Source: Dyadobacter sp. MSC1_007 (GTDB lineage: Bacteria > Bacteroidota > Bacteroidia > Cytophagales > Spirosomataceae). From it: a DNA stretch of 64,000 bases. A program made the translations under genes and the position numbers. Shown here piece by piece: positions 34,279 through 43,827 of this stretch (positions are counted from its first letter, which is position 1; every line of letters starts with the position of its first letter). The stretch spans positions 1 through 64,000 of the forward strand of contig NZ_JAMOZL010000008.1 of the NCBI RefSeq assembly GCF_023667495.1, read 5' to 3'. Under the pieces are notes generated by a model. That model worked only from the letters and a program-made list of their open reading frames with translations. It was not told the DNA's origin and did not search any database.

Positions 34279-35493
34279 ATGAACATTGCAATTGTGGGCG
34301 GCGGCGCGTCCGGATTTATGGCTGCGATCACCGCGGCCGAAACCTTCCCGGAAGCGAGTATTACGATTCTGGAAAAAAGCAAGACTGTTTTGAATAAGGT
34401 ACGGGTTTCGGGAGGAGGACGCTGCAATGTCACGCACCGGCCTCACGAACTTCGGTTTTTTATAAAAAATTACCCCAGAGGTGAAAAGCTACTGAGGAAG
34501 CTTCTCCATGATTTCGATGCCGAAGCGACGGTACAGTGGTTCGAAAAAAGAGGTGTAACACTGAAAACAGAGCCGGACGGCCGCATGTTTCCGGTCTCAG
34601 ACTCTTCACATACCATTATTGAATGTCTGATTAAAACTGCCCGAAACCTCGGTATCGACATACAGACAAGCATCAACATTGAATCTTTCTCTAAAAATGA
34701 AGGTATTTTTAAACTGAATGTCGTTGGCGGCAAGTGGATCGAGGCAGACCGTTTACTGATCGCGACCGGAGGATACCCGAAGGAAGAGGGCTTTGAATGG
34801 TTGCAGGAACACCGTCATAGCATCGTATCACCGCTACCTTCCCTTTTTACATTCAATACACCGGACAGCTATTTACTCCCACTCGCTGGCGTTTCCGTAC
34901 AGGATGCAGTGGTCAAAATAATGGGCACGAAGCACGAGTGGCGCGGCCCGTTGCTGATCACGCATTGGGGATTCAGCGGCCCGGCTGTTTTGAAACTTTC
35001 AGCCTGGGGAGCCCGGGACCTCGCCGAGAAAAACTATCACTTCACTTGTCGCATCAACTGGTTGCCAGAGCTGAAAGAGGACGCTGTCCGCGATTTCCTG
35101 CTCGGTGAACGGGCCAAAACGGCTAAGCAACAAGTTACTTCCCATTCGCGTTTCGGCATTCCGTCCCGTCTCTGGAAAATGTTCACCGAAAAGGCGGAGA
35201 TATCCGAAACGCTCCGCTGGGGCGATGCTACCAACAAAGTGCTGAACCGGCTTACCGAACTATTGACGAACAGTCAGTTTGACGTCAAAGGAAAGACCAC
35301 ATTCAAAGAAGAGTTCGTGACCTGCGGCGGGATCGCATTAGCAGATATCGATCCCGAAACGTTGCAAAGCCGCTCCGTACCAGGACTTTTCTTCGCGGGA
35401 GAGGTCATGGATGTGGACGGCATTACCGGCGGCTTCAATTTCCAGAATGCCTGGACCACCGGTTATGTGGCGGGAAAAAATATCGGTATTTAA
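34279..35493 (+). CDS. HI0933-family FAD-binding oxidoreductase
   Basis: A 404-residue flavoprotein. N-terminal FAD motif IAIVGGGASGFMAAITAAE (about 3-21), the SGGGRCNVT motif (about 44-52), a middle insert domain, and the C-terminal VTCGGIALADIDPETLQSR then FFAGEVMDVDGITGGFNFQNAW (part: AGEVMDVDGITGG). This is the BaiN/HI0933 group, often annotated aminoacetone oxidase; the substrate is unknown. It is convergent with uvrC with a 4-bp gap. Confidence 0.88.
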   Translation: MNIAIVGGGASGFMAAITAAETFPEASITILEKSKTVLNKVRVSGGGRCNVTHRPHELRFFIKNYPRGEKLLRKLLHDFDAEATVQWFEKRGVTLKTEPDGRMFPVSDSSHTIIECLIKTARNLGIDIQTSINIESFSKNEGIFKLNVVGGKWIEADRLLIATGGYPKEEGFEWLQEHRHSIVSPLPSLFTFNTPDSYLLPLAGVSVQDAVVKIMGTKHEWRGPLLITHWGFSGPAVLKLSAWGARDLAEKNYHFTCRINWLPELKEDAVRDFLLGERAKTAKQQVTSHSRFGIPSRLWKMFTEKAEISETLRWGDATNKVLNRLTELLTNSQFDVKGKTTFKEEFVTCGGIALADIDPETLQSRSVPGLFFAGEVMDVDGITGGFNFQNAWTTGYVAGKNIGI

Positions 35494-35497
35494 TGCA

Positions 35498-37306
35498 TTA
35501 CTCGGCCATTGCATCGAAATAGGCCCTTACTTTCCTCGCCCGATCGAGACCGATCAGTTCAGTCAGCGTTTCGACTGAACTCTCGCGCACGCCACGGACC
35601 GAACCAAAATGTTTGAGAAGCTTGGTGGCTGTTACCTTACCTACGCCTACAACTCCGTCCAATTCGCTGACCAGGCTGCTTTTACTGCGTTTATCACGGT
35701 GAAATGTGATCGCAAAGCGGTGAGCCTCATCGCGGATCTGTTGAATGAGTTTTAGCGACTCCGATTTTTTGTCGATATATAATGGCAACGGGTCTTCTGG
35801 AAAGTAAATCTCTTCGAGCCGCTTGGCAATGCCGATAATGGGCACCTGTCCGTAAATACCGAGACTTTTCAACGCGTCGCACGCGGCACCTAGCTGTCCT
35901 TTACCACCGTCGATGACGATCAGATCGGGCAATGGCTGCTCTTCGGCGATGAGCCGCAGGTACCGTCTGCTCACGATCTCGTTCATCGATGCAAAGTCGT
36001 TCGGGCCTATGACTGTTTTGATATTAAAATGACGGTAGTCCTTTTTGGATGGCTTACCATCCTTGAAGCAAACCATGGATGCTACCGGATTCGTACCCTG
36101 AATGTTGGAGTTGTCAAAACATTCGATATGGCGTGGCAGTGTCTTAATCTGAAGGTCGGATTTGAGACGGATCAGCACCCTATCCTTTTTCGAGGATGTT
36201 GCCGATGCTTCAACTTCCCTGCGCTCGGCCTTTTCCCTTCGGAAATACATCACATTTTTCATGGACATATCCAGCAGTTTCTTTTTATCCCCGATCTGCG
36301 GAACGGTTACTTCCAGGCGCATTTCAAGATCCGGTTTAATATTGCAAATGATCTCCTTAGCCTCTGATCCGTAAGTAGTACGCATTTCTACGATCATCAT
36401 CGCCAGGATTTCCAGATCGCTTTCATCCAGCTTTTTCTTGACTTCAATGGTTTGGGTAGCCACCATATAGCCCTGTTTTATTTTCATAAAATTCAGGTAG
36501 GCGGCCTCCTCGTCCGAGACAATCGTCAGCACATCGATATTGCCGATTCTTGGATTGATAACCGTGGCTTTGCTCTGGAAATTGGACAAATGCTCGATCT
36601 TCGTCTTCCAGGCGTGGGCCTTTTCAAATGCCATTTGCTCGGCCGCTTCAAGCATTTTCTCCTTGAAATACTGCTGTGGTGACGACAGGTTTCCTTTCAA
36701 AATATTATGTACCTGCTCTATTTCAGCATTGTATTCCGCTTCGCCCTGCAAACCTTCACACGGCCCTTTACAGTTTCCGATATGGTATTCAAGACAAACT
36801 TTAAACTTTTTGGCTTCGATATTCTGCTTCGTCAATGGCAACTGGCAGGACCTTATCTGGTACAATGCCTTAAACATATCGAGCAATGTGTGCATGGATC
36901 TCAGATTCGCGAACGGGCCGTAAAATGTGCCTTTTGTGCGATCCATATTGCGTGTCGGAAATACCCTCGGAAAAGGCTCGTCGGTAATGCAGATGAACGG
37001 ATAAGTTTTATCGTCTTTAAGGAGGATATTAAACTTGGGCTGTAATTGCTTGATCAACTGGTTTTCGAGCAGCAATGCGTCCCATTCGCTTAGTACAATG
37101 GTGTATTCGATGCGCCGGATCTGGCTTACGAGCCGCCTGGTTTTACGGTCGTGCTGATTGGATTTCAGGAAATAGCTGGACACCCTGTTCCTGAGACTCT
37201 TTGCTTTACCAACATATATAACCTCCCCTGTTTCGTCGAAATACCGGTAAACGCCGGGATCGAGAGGAATTTTGGAGAGTTCTTCTTTATAATTGAATTC
37301 AGACAT
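35498..37306 (-). CDS. uvrC: excinuclease ABC subunit C
   Basis: A 602-residue UvrC. The N-terminal GIY-YIG nuclease (DPGVYRYFDETGEVIYVGKA, about 17-36) makes the 3' incision; the UVR segment (about 205-240) contacts UvrB; the RNase H-like domain (HIECFDNSNIQGT, DLIVIDGGKGQLGAA) makes the 5' incision; tandem helix-hairpin-helix motifs finish it (SELDGVVGVGKVTATKLLKHFGS, part: GVGKVTATKLL). Length is normal. It is the last gene of the run porW-like, PBP1A, glycerate kinase, uvrC with gaps of 16-50 bp. Confidence 0.97.
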   Translation of the reverse strand: MSEFNYKEELSKIPLDPGVYRYFDETGEVIYVGKAKSLRNRVSSYFLKSNQHDRKTRRLVSQIRRIEYTIVLSEWDALLLENQLIKQLQPKFNILLKDDKTYPFICITDEPFPRVFPTRNMDRTKGTFYGPFANLRSMHTLLDMFKALYQIRSCQLPLTKQNIEAKKFKVCLEYHIGNCKGPCEGLQGEAEYNAEIEQVHNILKGNLSSPQQYFKEKMLEAAEQMAFEKAHAWKTKIEHLSNFQSKATVINPRIGNIDVLTIVSDEEAAYLNFMKIKQGYMVATQTIEVKKKLDESDLEILAMMIVEMRTTYGSEAKEIICNIKPDLEMRLEVTVPQIGDKKKLLDMSMKNVMYFRREKAERREVEASATSSKKDRVLIRLKSDLQIKTLPRHIECFDNSNIQGTNPVASMVCFKDGKPSKKDYRHFNIKTVIGPNDFASMNEIVSRRYLRLIAEEQPLPDLIVIDGGKGQLGAACDALKSLGIYGQVPIIGIAKRLEEIYFPEDPLPLYIDKKSESLKLIQQIRDEAHRFAITFHRDKRSKSSLVSELDGVVGVGKVTATKLLKHFGSVRGVRESSVETLTELIGLDRARKVRAYFDAMAE

Positions 37307-37322
37307 TGAATGTAATTTAGGA

Positions 37323-38465
37323 CTAAACGGCGCCCCTACTGAAGAAAAACAACCGCATTAGTTGAAAAGTTGCGTCGCTCACGAGCTTGAATGCCTCGCA
37401 TTGGGCTGCATTCAGGTCCATTGGCCTGTTCAAAACGGAAACAGCATAAGTCATACCAGCTGCCTGAGCCTCCTCAGGTGTGATTTGCAATGTGCCGCAA
37501 ACAACCGCCAACGGTACATTGTGGCTTTTACAGAGTCCTGCAAGCCCTTTCACGACTTTACCCGCCAATGTTTGCTCATCCACTTTTCCTTCGCCCGTAA
37601 TGACCAGATCCGCATCGGCTACGAGCGAGGCGATGTTGCATTGCTCCATTACGATGTTGATCCCCTCTTTCAGCACTGCATTCAAAAACCACATGCAACC
37701 CGCGCCGAGCCCGCCTGCCGCACCTGCGCCCGGTACCAGACTCACGTCCCGCCCGAAGGTACGTGTCGCTACCTGCGCAAGGTTTGCCAACCCGGCGTCC
37801 AGCGTCATCACCATTTCGGGATCGGCGCCTTTTTGCGGACCATATACAACAGCTGCGCCATCGGGCCCGAAAAGCGGGTTGGTAACATCGCAAGCCACAA
37901 TAATCGACACTGATCCGAGCCGTTGATCTACATTACGGATATCGATCGTATTGATTTTACCGAGTGCTTGCCCGTCCGGGAAAAGCATATTTCCGTCGTT
38001 ATCCTTAAATGAATAGCCCAGAGCCTCCGCCATGCCGATGCCCCCGTCGGTAGTGGCGCTTCCACCTATTCCGAGGACGATTTTTTTTACGCCCCGGTCC
38101 AGTGCATCCACGATTAGCTGGCCGGTTCCGAACGTGCTGGTGCGTAGCGGATTTCGCTCTCCCTGCTTTAAAAGACGGAGGCCCGAAGCCGCGGCCATTT
38201 CAATAAATGCAACCTCGTGGTTGCCCGAAAGGCCGTAGATAGCGTTGATCTGCCGGTTGAGCGGATCCATGACCGTTACTGGTACTTCCCAACCATCAGT
38301 CACCTGCGTCAATATCTTCGAAGTCCCCTCGCCGCCATCGGCCAGCGGGATCGCCGTCACTTTTGCATCGGGATATGCTCTTTTGACGCCATCGGTAACG
38401 GCATCGCACACTTCCTCCGCTTCCAATGAACCGCGAAATTTGTCTGGTGCTACGAGAATGTTCAC
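37323..38465 (-). CDS. glxK: glycerate kinase, GlxK family
   Basis: A 380-residue kinase of glycerate kinase family 1. Motifs: MNILVAPDKFRGSLEAEEVC, IPLADGGEGT, GIGGSATTDGGIGMAEALGY (about 130-150), GPDGAAVVYGPQKGA and ITGEGKVDEQTLAGK, all typical. It phosphorylates D-glycerate to 2- or 3-phosphoglycerate. The start codon is GTG at 38465. The gene lies 21 bp after the PBP1A gene, an unusual partner for a carbon enzyme. Confidence 0.94.
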   Translation of the reverse strand: MNILVAPDKFRGSLEAEEVCDAVTDGVKRAYPDAKVTAIPLADGGEGTSKILTQVTDGWEVPVTVMDPLNRQINAIYGLSGNHEVAFIEMAAASGLRLLKQGERNPLRTSTFGTGQLIVDALDRGVKKIVLGIGGSATTDGGIGMAEALGYSFKDNDGNMLFPDGQALGKINTIDIRNVDQRLGSVSIIVACDVTNPLFGPDGAAVVYGPQKGADPEMVMTLDAGLANLAQVATRTFGRDVSLVPGAGAAGGLGAGCMWFLNAVLKEGINIVMEQCNIASLVADADLVITGEGKVDEQTLAGKVVKGLAGLCKSHNVPLAVVCGTLQITPEEAQAAGMTYAVSVLNRPMDLNAAQCEAFKLVSDATFQLMRLFFFSRGAV

Positions 38466-38486
38466 AGGGCCGGGATTAGAATATGA

Positions 38487-40784
38487 TCAAAATAAGACAC
38501 CTTCATCGTCTGACCGTGACGGAGGAATGTAAGTATCGGTGCTATCGGTTGTTACGCCACCGCATCCACGCACATAGTTTTCAGGTTTATTGAACGGTCC
38601 TTTGCGGTATTGGACGAGCGTTTGGTCGGCATATACTTTTTGCATGAACATGCCCCAGGCCGGCATCGCAATGCGACCACCTTGTCCATACGCGATTGTC
38701 CGGAAGTGGATACTTCTGTCTTCCCCTCCTACCCAGATGCCGGATACGAGATTTTGGGTCATACCCATAAACCAACCATCCGAATAGTTGGATGTTGTAC
38801 CTGTTTTGGCGGCAATCTCATTGCCTTCGGTAACGCCCCACTGGCGCAGACGGCCAGCAGTACCACCCGGATCTTCCACGGCACCACGCATCAGGTACAG
38901 CATATTATAAGCCATATTTTCACTGATTTCCTGATTCTGTTTCTGGAAAAATTCTTGCAAAACATTGCCATAGCGGTCCTCGATTCTCAGGATCGTCATT
39001 GGCTCAGTGCGGTGACCGCCGTTTGCAAAAGCGCAATAGGCCCCTACCATTTCATATACAGACACATCGCTGATCCCCAGACAAAGCGAGGGTACTTCCT
39101 GCAATTTGCTGGTAATCCCCAGCTTGTGCGCATATTCAACCACTGTCTTGGGCCTCACCATTTTCATCAGGTAAGCGCTTACCGTGTTCACCGATTTTCC
39201 CAATGCCTGCCGTAACGACAGCGACTGATAGGAGTATTTGTTATTGGAGTTATGCGGCGACCATCCACCCGGAACCCCATCAGAAGGCCCGAAATATACC
39301 GGCGCGTCTGTTACATGGTCGCATGGCGTCAAAAAGCTCTTGTCCAATGCGGAAACATAAACAAACGGTTTGAATGTAGAACCCGGCTGCCTCGATCCCT
39401 GCTTGACGTGGTCATATTTGAAATACTTAAAATTAACTCCTCCTACCCATGCCTTCACGTGCCCGTTACGAGGGTCCATGGACATCATACCTGCGCGCAG
39501 GAAACGCTTGTAATAGGCAATAGAGTCGAGCGGGCTCATTGTAACTTCTTTCTCGCCGTTCCATGAGAAAACCTTCATTTTATAAGGCCTCTTCATGATT
39601 TTCCAGGCCTCCTCCTCACCCAGGTCTCTTTTCAATGAGATGAAATGCGGAGATCTGCGTGCTGCGGTGGTGATAAAGCCTGGTATCTCTTTACCATTAT
39701 CATAAGTCCAGGGGTTGCGGCCTTTCCAATGCTCGTCAAACAGCTTTTGCTGCTGTTTCATGTGTTCGGTCAGCGCCTCTTCCTGATAGCGCTGTATCCG
39801 CGAGTCGATGGTGGTGTAAATGCGGAGACCGCTGGTGTACAGGTCAAGATCGGTGTCGTGCTCTTCATTGTACATTTTCACCCAACTTTTCAGGTAACCT
39901 CTCATGGATTCCCTGAAATAGGGCGCCAGACCGGTATTATGGCTGTCGATTGTAAAATTAAGTCCGAGGGATTTTTCTTTATATCTAAGAAAATCCTCTT
40001 CTGGAATGTAGTCATACTTCCACATCTGGGCCAAAACCGTGTTTCTGCGGTTCAATGCATTATTAGGGAACCGCAACGGATTAAAAAGAGTCGGGTTTTG
40101 AAGCATTCCAACTAGCAGGGCCGCCTCGGTCACATTCAAGTCCCAGGGCTCTTTATCGAAATACGTTTTGGAAGCTACTTTGATTCCGTAGGTATTATTG
40201 CCAAATGAAACTGTATTGAGATACATCTGCATGATCTCCTGCTTGGTATATTTCCTTTCCAGGACCACGGCCAGCACCCATTCTTTAGTTTTGGCTATCA
40301 CAATCCTGACAACCGGGATTTTCCCCAGCAAGCCTTCGTATTCTTCGGAACGGGTATTGAAAAGGTTTTTGGCAACCTGCTGCGTAAGCGTACTGCCTCC
40401 CCCCGAACTCGAACTGCCGGATACAACGCCTTTGAATACCCTCAGCAAACTCCTCGGATCAATCCCTGAATGGTTCACAAAGCGCGCATCCTCCGTCGCT
40501 ACAAGCGCGTCGATGAGGTTGGGCGAAATCTGGGCGATATTGATGGGTGTCCGGTTCTCGAAAAAATATTTGCCCAAAGACTTTCCGTCTTCGCTAATAA
40601 GCTCTGAGGCTAGTTCGCTCTTGGGGTTTTCAAGCGTTTTGAGGTCGGGCATTCCCCCGAACAACCACAAAAAATTGAAACTTACTGCAACAATGTAAAA
40701 TATAATAAGACCCAGCCCCAATGCAACATACCGCCAGAGACGGATAATGGTACGCCGATACTTCCCGGGTTGTAATTCAATCAT
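38487..40784 (-). CDS. bifunctional penicillin-binding protein 1A
   Basis: A 765-residue peptidoglycan synthase of class A. Membrane anchor about 14-36; glycosyltransferase 51 domain (about 75-250) with catalytic Glu in ATEDARFVNHSGID and GGSTLTQQVAKNLF; transpeptidase domain with the active Ser in RQPGSTFKPF (S about 468), SxN-type motif SVN (KSVNTVSAYL) and KTGTT (about 658). It polymerises and cross-links cell wall glycan outside the inner membrane. The C-terminal tail is polar and has no extra domain. Confidence 0.95.
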   Translation of the reverse strand: MIELQPGKYRRTIIRLWRYVALGLGLIIFYIVAVSFNFLWLFGGMPDLKTLENPKSELASELISEDGKSLGKYFFENRTPINIAQISPNLIDALVATEDARFVNHSGIDPRSLLRVFKGVVSGSSSSGGGSTLTQQVAKNLFNTRSEEYEGLLGKIPVVRIVIAKTKEWVLAVVLERKYTKQEIMQMYLNTVSFGNNTYGIKVASKTYFDKEPWDLNVTEAALLVGMLQNPTLFNPLRFPNNALNRRNTVLAQMWKYDYIPEEDFLRYKEKSLGLNFTIDSHNTGLAPYFRESMRGYLKSWVKMYNEEHDTDLDLYTSGLRIYTTIDSRIQRYQEEALTEHMKQQQKLFDEHWKGRNPWTYDNGKEIPGFITTAARRSPHFISLKRDLGEEEAWKIMKRPYKMKVFSWNGEKEVTMSPLDSIAYYKRFLRAGMMSMDPRNGHVKAWVGGVNFKYFKYDHVKQGSRQPGSTFKPFVYVSALDKSFLTPCDHVTDAPVYFGPSDGVPGGWSPHNSNNKYSYQSLSLRQALGKSVNTVSAYLMKMVRPKTVVEYAHKLGITSKLQEVPSLCLGISDVSVYEMVGAYCAFANGGHRTEPMTILRIEDRYGNVLQEFFQKQNQEISENMAYNMLYLMRGAVEDPGGTAGRLRQWGVTEGNEIAAKTGTTSNYSDGWFMGMTQNLVSGIWVGGEDRSIHFRTIAYGQGGRIAMPAWGMFMQKVYADQTLVQYRKGPFNKPENYVRGCGGVTTDSTDTYIPPSRSDDEGVLF

Positions 40785-40834
40785 ATAAGTGGGGTGATAA
40801 GTTACTAAACAGGCAAATATACAATTTCAGCATA

Positions 40835-43033
40835 TTATCTCTTCCCCATCGAGAGGGAATTGAATTCCTGCATTTCTTTCAGGCGGGGCAAGTAGATACT
40901 GGTCGGGTAAAGGCGCATAAATTCGGTAATCGCCTGTGCATAGGCCTCTTTTCCCCTTATTTTGCCAACCAAAAAAACACGTAGCAAAGCAAATTTGTCT
41001 TCCATTGACCCTCCTTTATAAGCAGGCAGGTTCTTTTCAATGTCTTCCAAAGCTTTGGTGTAATTTCCGTCCGCATATAATTTATAAGCAGCCTCATATT
41101 CCTTCACCGCATTCCCGGACGTCCCGCCGGTGTCGACAGACTTGGTTACCAGCCGTGCATAGGTGGATGATGGGTATTCACTCAACAATTTACTTTTCCA
41201 GCTTTCCTTTTGAGCAGTATTCTCTTCATTGCTCAGGAAAAGCAGGTAATATATCTCGTCTTTATATTGTGTTTTCGGAAAGTCAGCCAGTACACGTTCA
41301 AAAGTGGCAATTGCGCGGTTCGATTCTTTGAGGTCAAACCTGTAAATTTTGCCCAGATTATAAAGCGCGTCTTCTTTTTTCTTCTGCGACGCCGCGAATA
41401 GCGTGTCAGTCAGTGGTATGTTCTTTTTCAAGAGGTCGTGTACTTCCTGCCATTCCGGTGTTCCTTTCTTCATTCCGCTGCTGGCCTGTTGCGTGCCGGC
41501 AGTGGCGGTACTATCGCCGGTACCTGTATTGCTGGTCAGCGAACGCAGGGGACGGCTGCTTCTCCGCCAGTCGTCTTCAAGCGGCCGGTTACCCCAGGCC
41601 CGTTTGAAATCCATCTTTCCCTGGTTAACCAGCGCCGGATCATACAACTCCCATCTTCTCTCGTTACCATTCACGAGCGGATTGCCGCCTCCCTGCTGCA
41701 TACTTGCATTCTGTGCAGCGATTTGGGCCTTCCTTGCTTTTTCTTCGTCTTCAAGTCGTTTCTTTTCCTTTGCCTCGATGATCGCGTCGATCCTGTTATC
41801 CAGCGCTGCCGGGTTCATCTTTGCTAGTTTTTGCAAACTATCCTCAGTAGAAACGATGGTATATTGTGTCACAAAGTTGTCCAGGGCGCGTTTCCGGTCG
41901 GCAACCAGGCGGTATTCAGGTGCTTCCTGCGGCAGAATGGCCAATGCACTGTCATAATAAGCTTTGGACACCTCAAAGTTTTCCAGCGACTCATACTGGA
42001 TCCGCGCGAGTTGCAGGTAGGTATAAGCCTTTTGCTGTAAGTTGCCTTTTGAAGCCGCCGCTGCCTTTTGCAGGTAGCTCACCGCTTCCGGAATTTCCTT
42101 TTTATGTTCTGCCAAAAGCCCCATTGTGAAATAAACGCGGTCTTTCAGGTCGTCATTCTTGCGGTCTTTCAGCATTCTGTCGAAACCCACGTCGCTGAGA
42201 TCTCTTTTAGGATTTAACACTACCTCATTTTGCAATGAGTTCATCGAGGAATAAAATCCAAGATCGTAGTTGGGTTTGTTCCTGTTCACGCTTTTGTAAT
42301 GCTTGTTTGCCAAGGCGTACTGGCCGAGCCGGTCATACATTTGTGCCGCAGCAAAATGAATGCGTGCCGTTTCAGTTGATTTCTTCAAGAATGGAAATGT
42401 CTCTTCAAGAATGGCGACGGAAGTCAGGTATTCGCCGTTTTGCTGATGCAGGTATGCTTTGGTAAGATAAAAATCCCTAACCGACGTTTTGTCAAGCGGC
42501 TGCTGGCTCAGGTATTCGGCCACACCTAATGCGTTAGCATAGTCTTTCCGTTCGATATAGGCCCTCATGAGCAATATGAGTGCATCATTTTTGTCGCTTT
42601 CGTCGCGCCCGTTCGCATATACATAACGAAGCGCTTCGAGGCCATCGGCCCATTCGCCGAGGTAAAGCCTGGATTTACCTAACAGAATATAACTGTTGTC
42701 GATCCACTTACTGTTTTGGTGTTTTTCGGCGACGATAGAAGCTTTTTTGATCGCGTCCTGCAACTTGGGTTTCACAGGCATTGCCAGGACTGAATCCATC
42801 GGCAATAGAATAGGAAGCAGTTGATTGTAATTCTCCTTGAAGGCCTTTTTCATTTCGTATTCAGCCTCCATCATGTCCTGCTCTGCCATGAAATAGGCAT
42901 TGTAACGCGCAGCCACATTATGAAAAGTAATAGCACCCGGCCTCGAACTGAATTGTGAACAAGCAGCCAGGAGACTGATCGTCGTCAAGAATAAGGCTAT
43001 CCGGCGGATATAAAAGGCAAAGCTATCGATCAC
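40835..43033 (-). CDS. porW: PorW/SprE-like TPR lipoprotein of the type IX secretion system
   Basis: A 732-residue lipoprotein. Signal with lipobox SLLAACS (Cys about 25); TPR-type helical solenoid across about 100-400 (for example WIDNSYILLGKSRLYLGEWAD and ARIHFAAAQMYDRLGQYALA); a low-complexity Lys/Glu/Gln linker (about 440-480); and a second TPR region (about 560-720). This size, order and early HNVAARYNAYFMAEQDM motif match PorW/SprE, which connects the PorK/N ring and the translocon Sov in type IX secretion and gliding. The start codon is GTG. The function is assigned by family. Confidence 0.85.
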   Translation of the reverse strand: MIDSFAFYIRRIALFLTTISLLAACSQFSSRPGAITFHNVAARYNAYFMAEQDMMEAEYEMKKAFKENYNQLLPILLPMDSVLAMPVKPKLQDAIKKASIVAEKHQNSKWIDNSYILLGKSRLYLGEWADGLEALRYVYANGRDESDKNDALILLMRAYIERKDYANALGVAEYLSQQPLDKTSVRDFYLTKAYLHQQNGEYLTSVAILEETFPFLKKSTETARIHFAAAQMYDRLGQYALANKHYKSVNRNKPNYDLGFYSSMNSLQNEVVLNPKRDLSDVGFDRMLKDRKNDDLKDRVYFTMGLLAEHKKEIPEAVSYLQKAAAASKGNLQQKAYTYLQLARIQYESLENFEVSKAYYDSALAILPQEAPEYRLVADRKRALDNFVTQYTIVSTEDSLQKLAKMNPAALDNRIDAIIEAKEKKRLEDEEKARKAQIAAQNASMQQGGGNPLVNGNERRWELYDPALVNQGKMDFKRAWGNRPLEDDWRRSSRPLRSLTSNTGTGDSTATAGTQQASSGMKKGTPEWQEVHDLLKKNIPLTDTLFAASQKKKEDALYNLGKIYRFDLKESNRAIATFERVLADFPKTQYKDEIYYLLFLSNEENTAQKESWKSKLLSEYPSSTYARLVTKSVDTGGTSGNAVKEYEAAYKLYADGNYTKALEDIEKNLPAYKGGSMEDKFALLRVFLVGKIRGKEAYAQAITEFMRLYPTSIYLPRLKEMQEFNSLSMGKR

Positions 43034-43197
43034 AAAATTGACTTTATGAGGTGTTCCTGTTCGTTGTTAGGCAAGCAAATCTAAAACGGTATTTTGAATA
43101 AATACGTATCGAAGATACTGCCATTTGCAAAATTTGAAGCAATTTTACTTCAATATTCTGCAATCATTTTATCCCCGATTCACCGGAAAGCAGCGCC

Positions 43198-43422
43198 ATG
43201 GAAGAGAAAAAATATCCGGATGTGAATTCCTCCCGAAAGTTCCTGAAATATTCGGGTATGGCTATGCAAATGCTCGGAACCATCCTGGTGTTCACTTACG
43301 GAGGGTATAAACTCGATGAATGGCAGCAAAATGAAACGCCCCTCTGGACGCTGGTATTGTCGCTGCTCTCCATTGGCGCATCGCTCTATCTATTAATAAG
43401 AGGCTTCACCAAACAGTCATAA
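43198..43422 (+). CDS. AtpZ/AtpI-family ATP synthase assembly protein
   Basis: A 74-residue protein with two hydrophobic segments (about 18-38 and 47-68) separated by KLDEWQQNETPLW. This layout fits AtpZ/AtpI, proposed to help c-ring assembly or ion transport. It starts the ATP synthase operon. Confidence 0.8.
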   Translation: MEEKKYPDVNSSRKFLKYSGMAMQMLGTILVFTYGGYKLDEWQQNETPLWTLVLSLLSIGASLYLLIRGFTKQS

Positions 43423-43443
43423 GAACCAAGCAATCATCCTTCC

Positions 43444-43803
43444 ATGTTACGCACCCTGCTCTACACCGTTTTATTAGGAATTGTATTTTTCCTTGCTCAG
43501 CGTTTTCACTTCGACTCGTTTCTACATCCCTATATCTGGTACATTCTTGTGTTCTTTTTCGGGATGTCGTTCCTCGTGCATCGGCTTATGGAATTCGGAT
43601 TAAGAAACAACCGGGAGAAATTTGTCACTTTTTACATTTCCAGCATCGTCGCCAGGATCATTCTGAGCCTCGTGTTTATTGGCTTGTTTTTATATAGCGG
43701 GCTAACTGATTCATTCCTATTTGTTATCAACTTTTTTGCACTCTATTTATTTTACACATGCTTTGAAATATATGGTTTGTATCGTAACTTGCGCCGCGAT
43801 TGA
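43444..43803 (+). CDS. small membrane protein of the ATP synthase operon
   Basis: A 119-residue protein with about four hydrophobic segments and few charged residues. Its place between atpZ/I and atpB, with gaps of 21 and 24 bp, suggests an assembly role similar to AtpI, but I recognise no defining motif. Confidence 0.65.
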   Translation: MLRTLLYTVLLGIVFFLAQRFHFDSFLHPYIWYILVFFFGMSFLVHRLMEFGLRNNREKFVTFYISSIVARIILSLVFIGLFLYSGLTDSFLFVINFFALYLFYTCFEIYGLYRNLRRD

Positions 43804-43827
43804 CAAAGCATAGTATTTCAAGCATTT

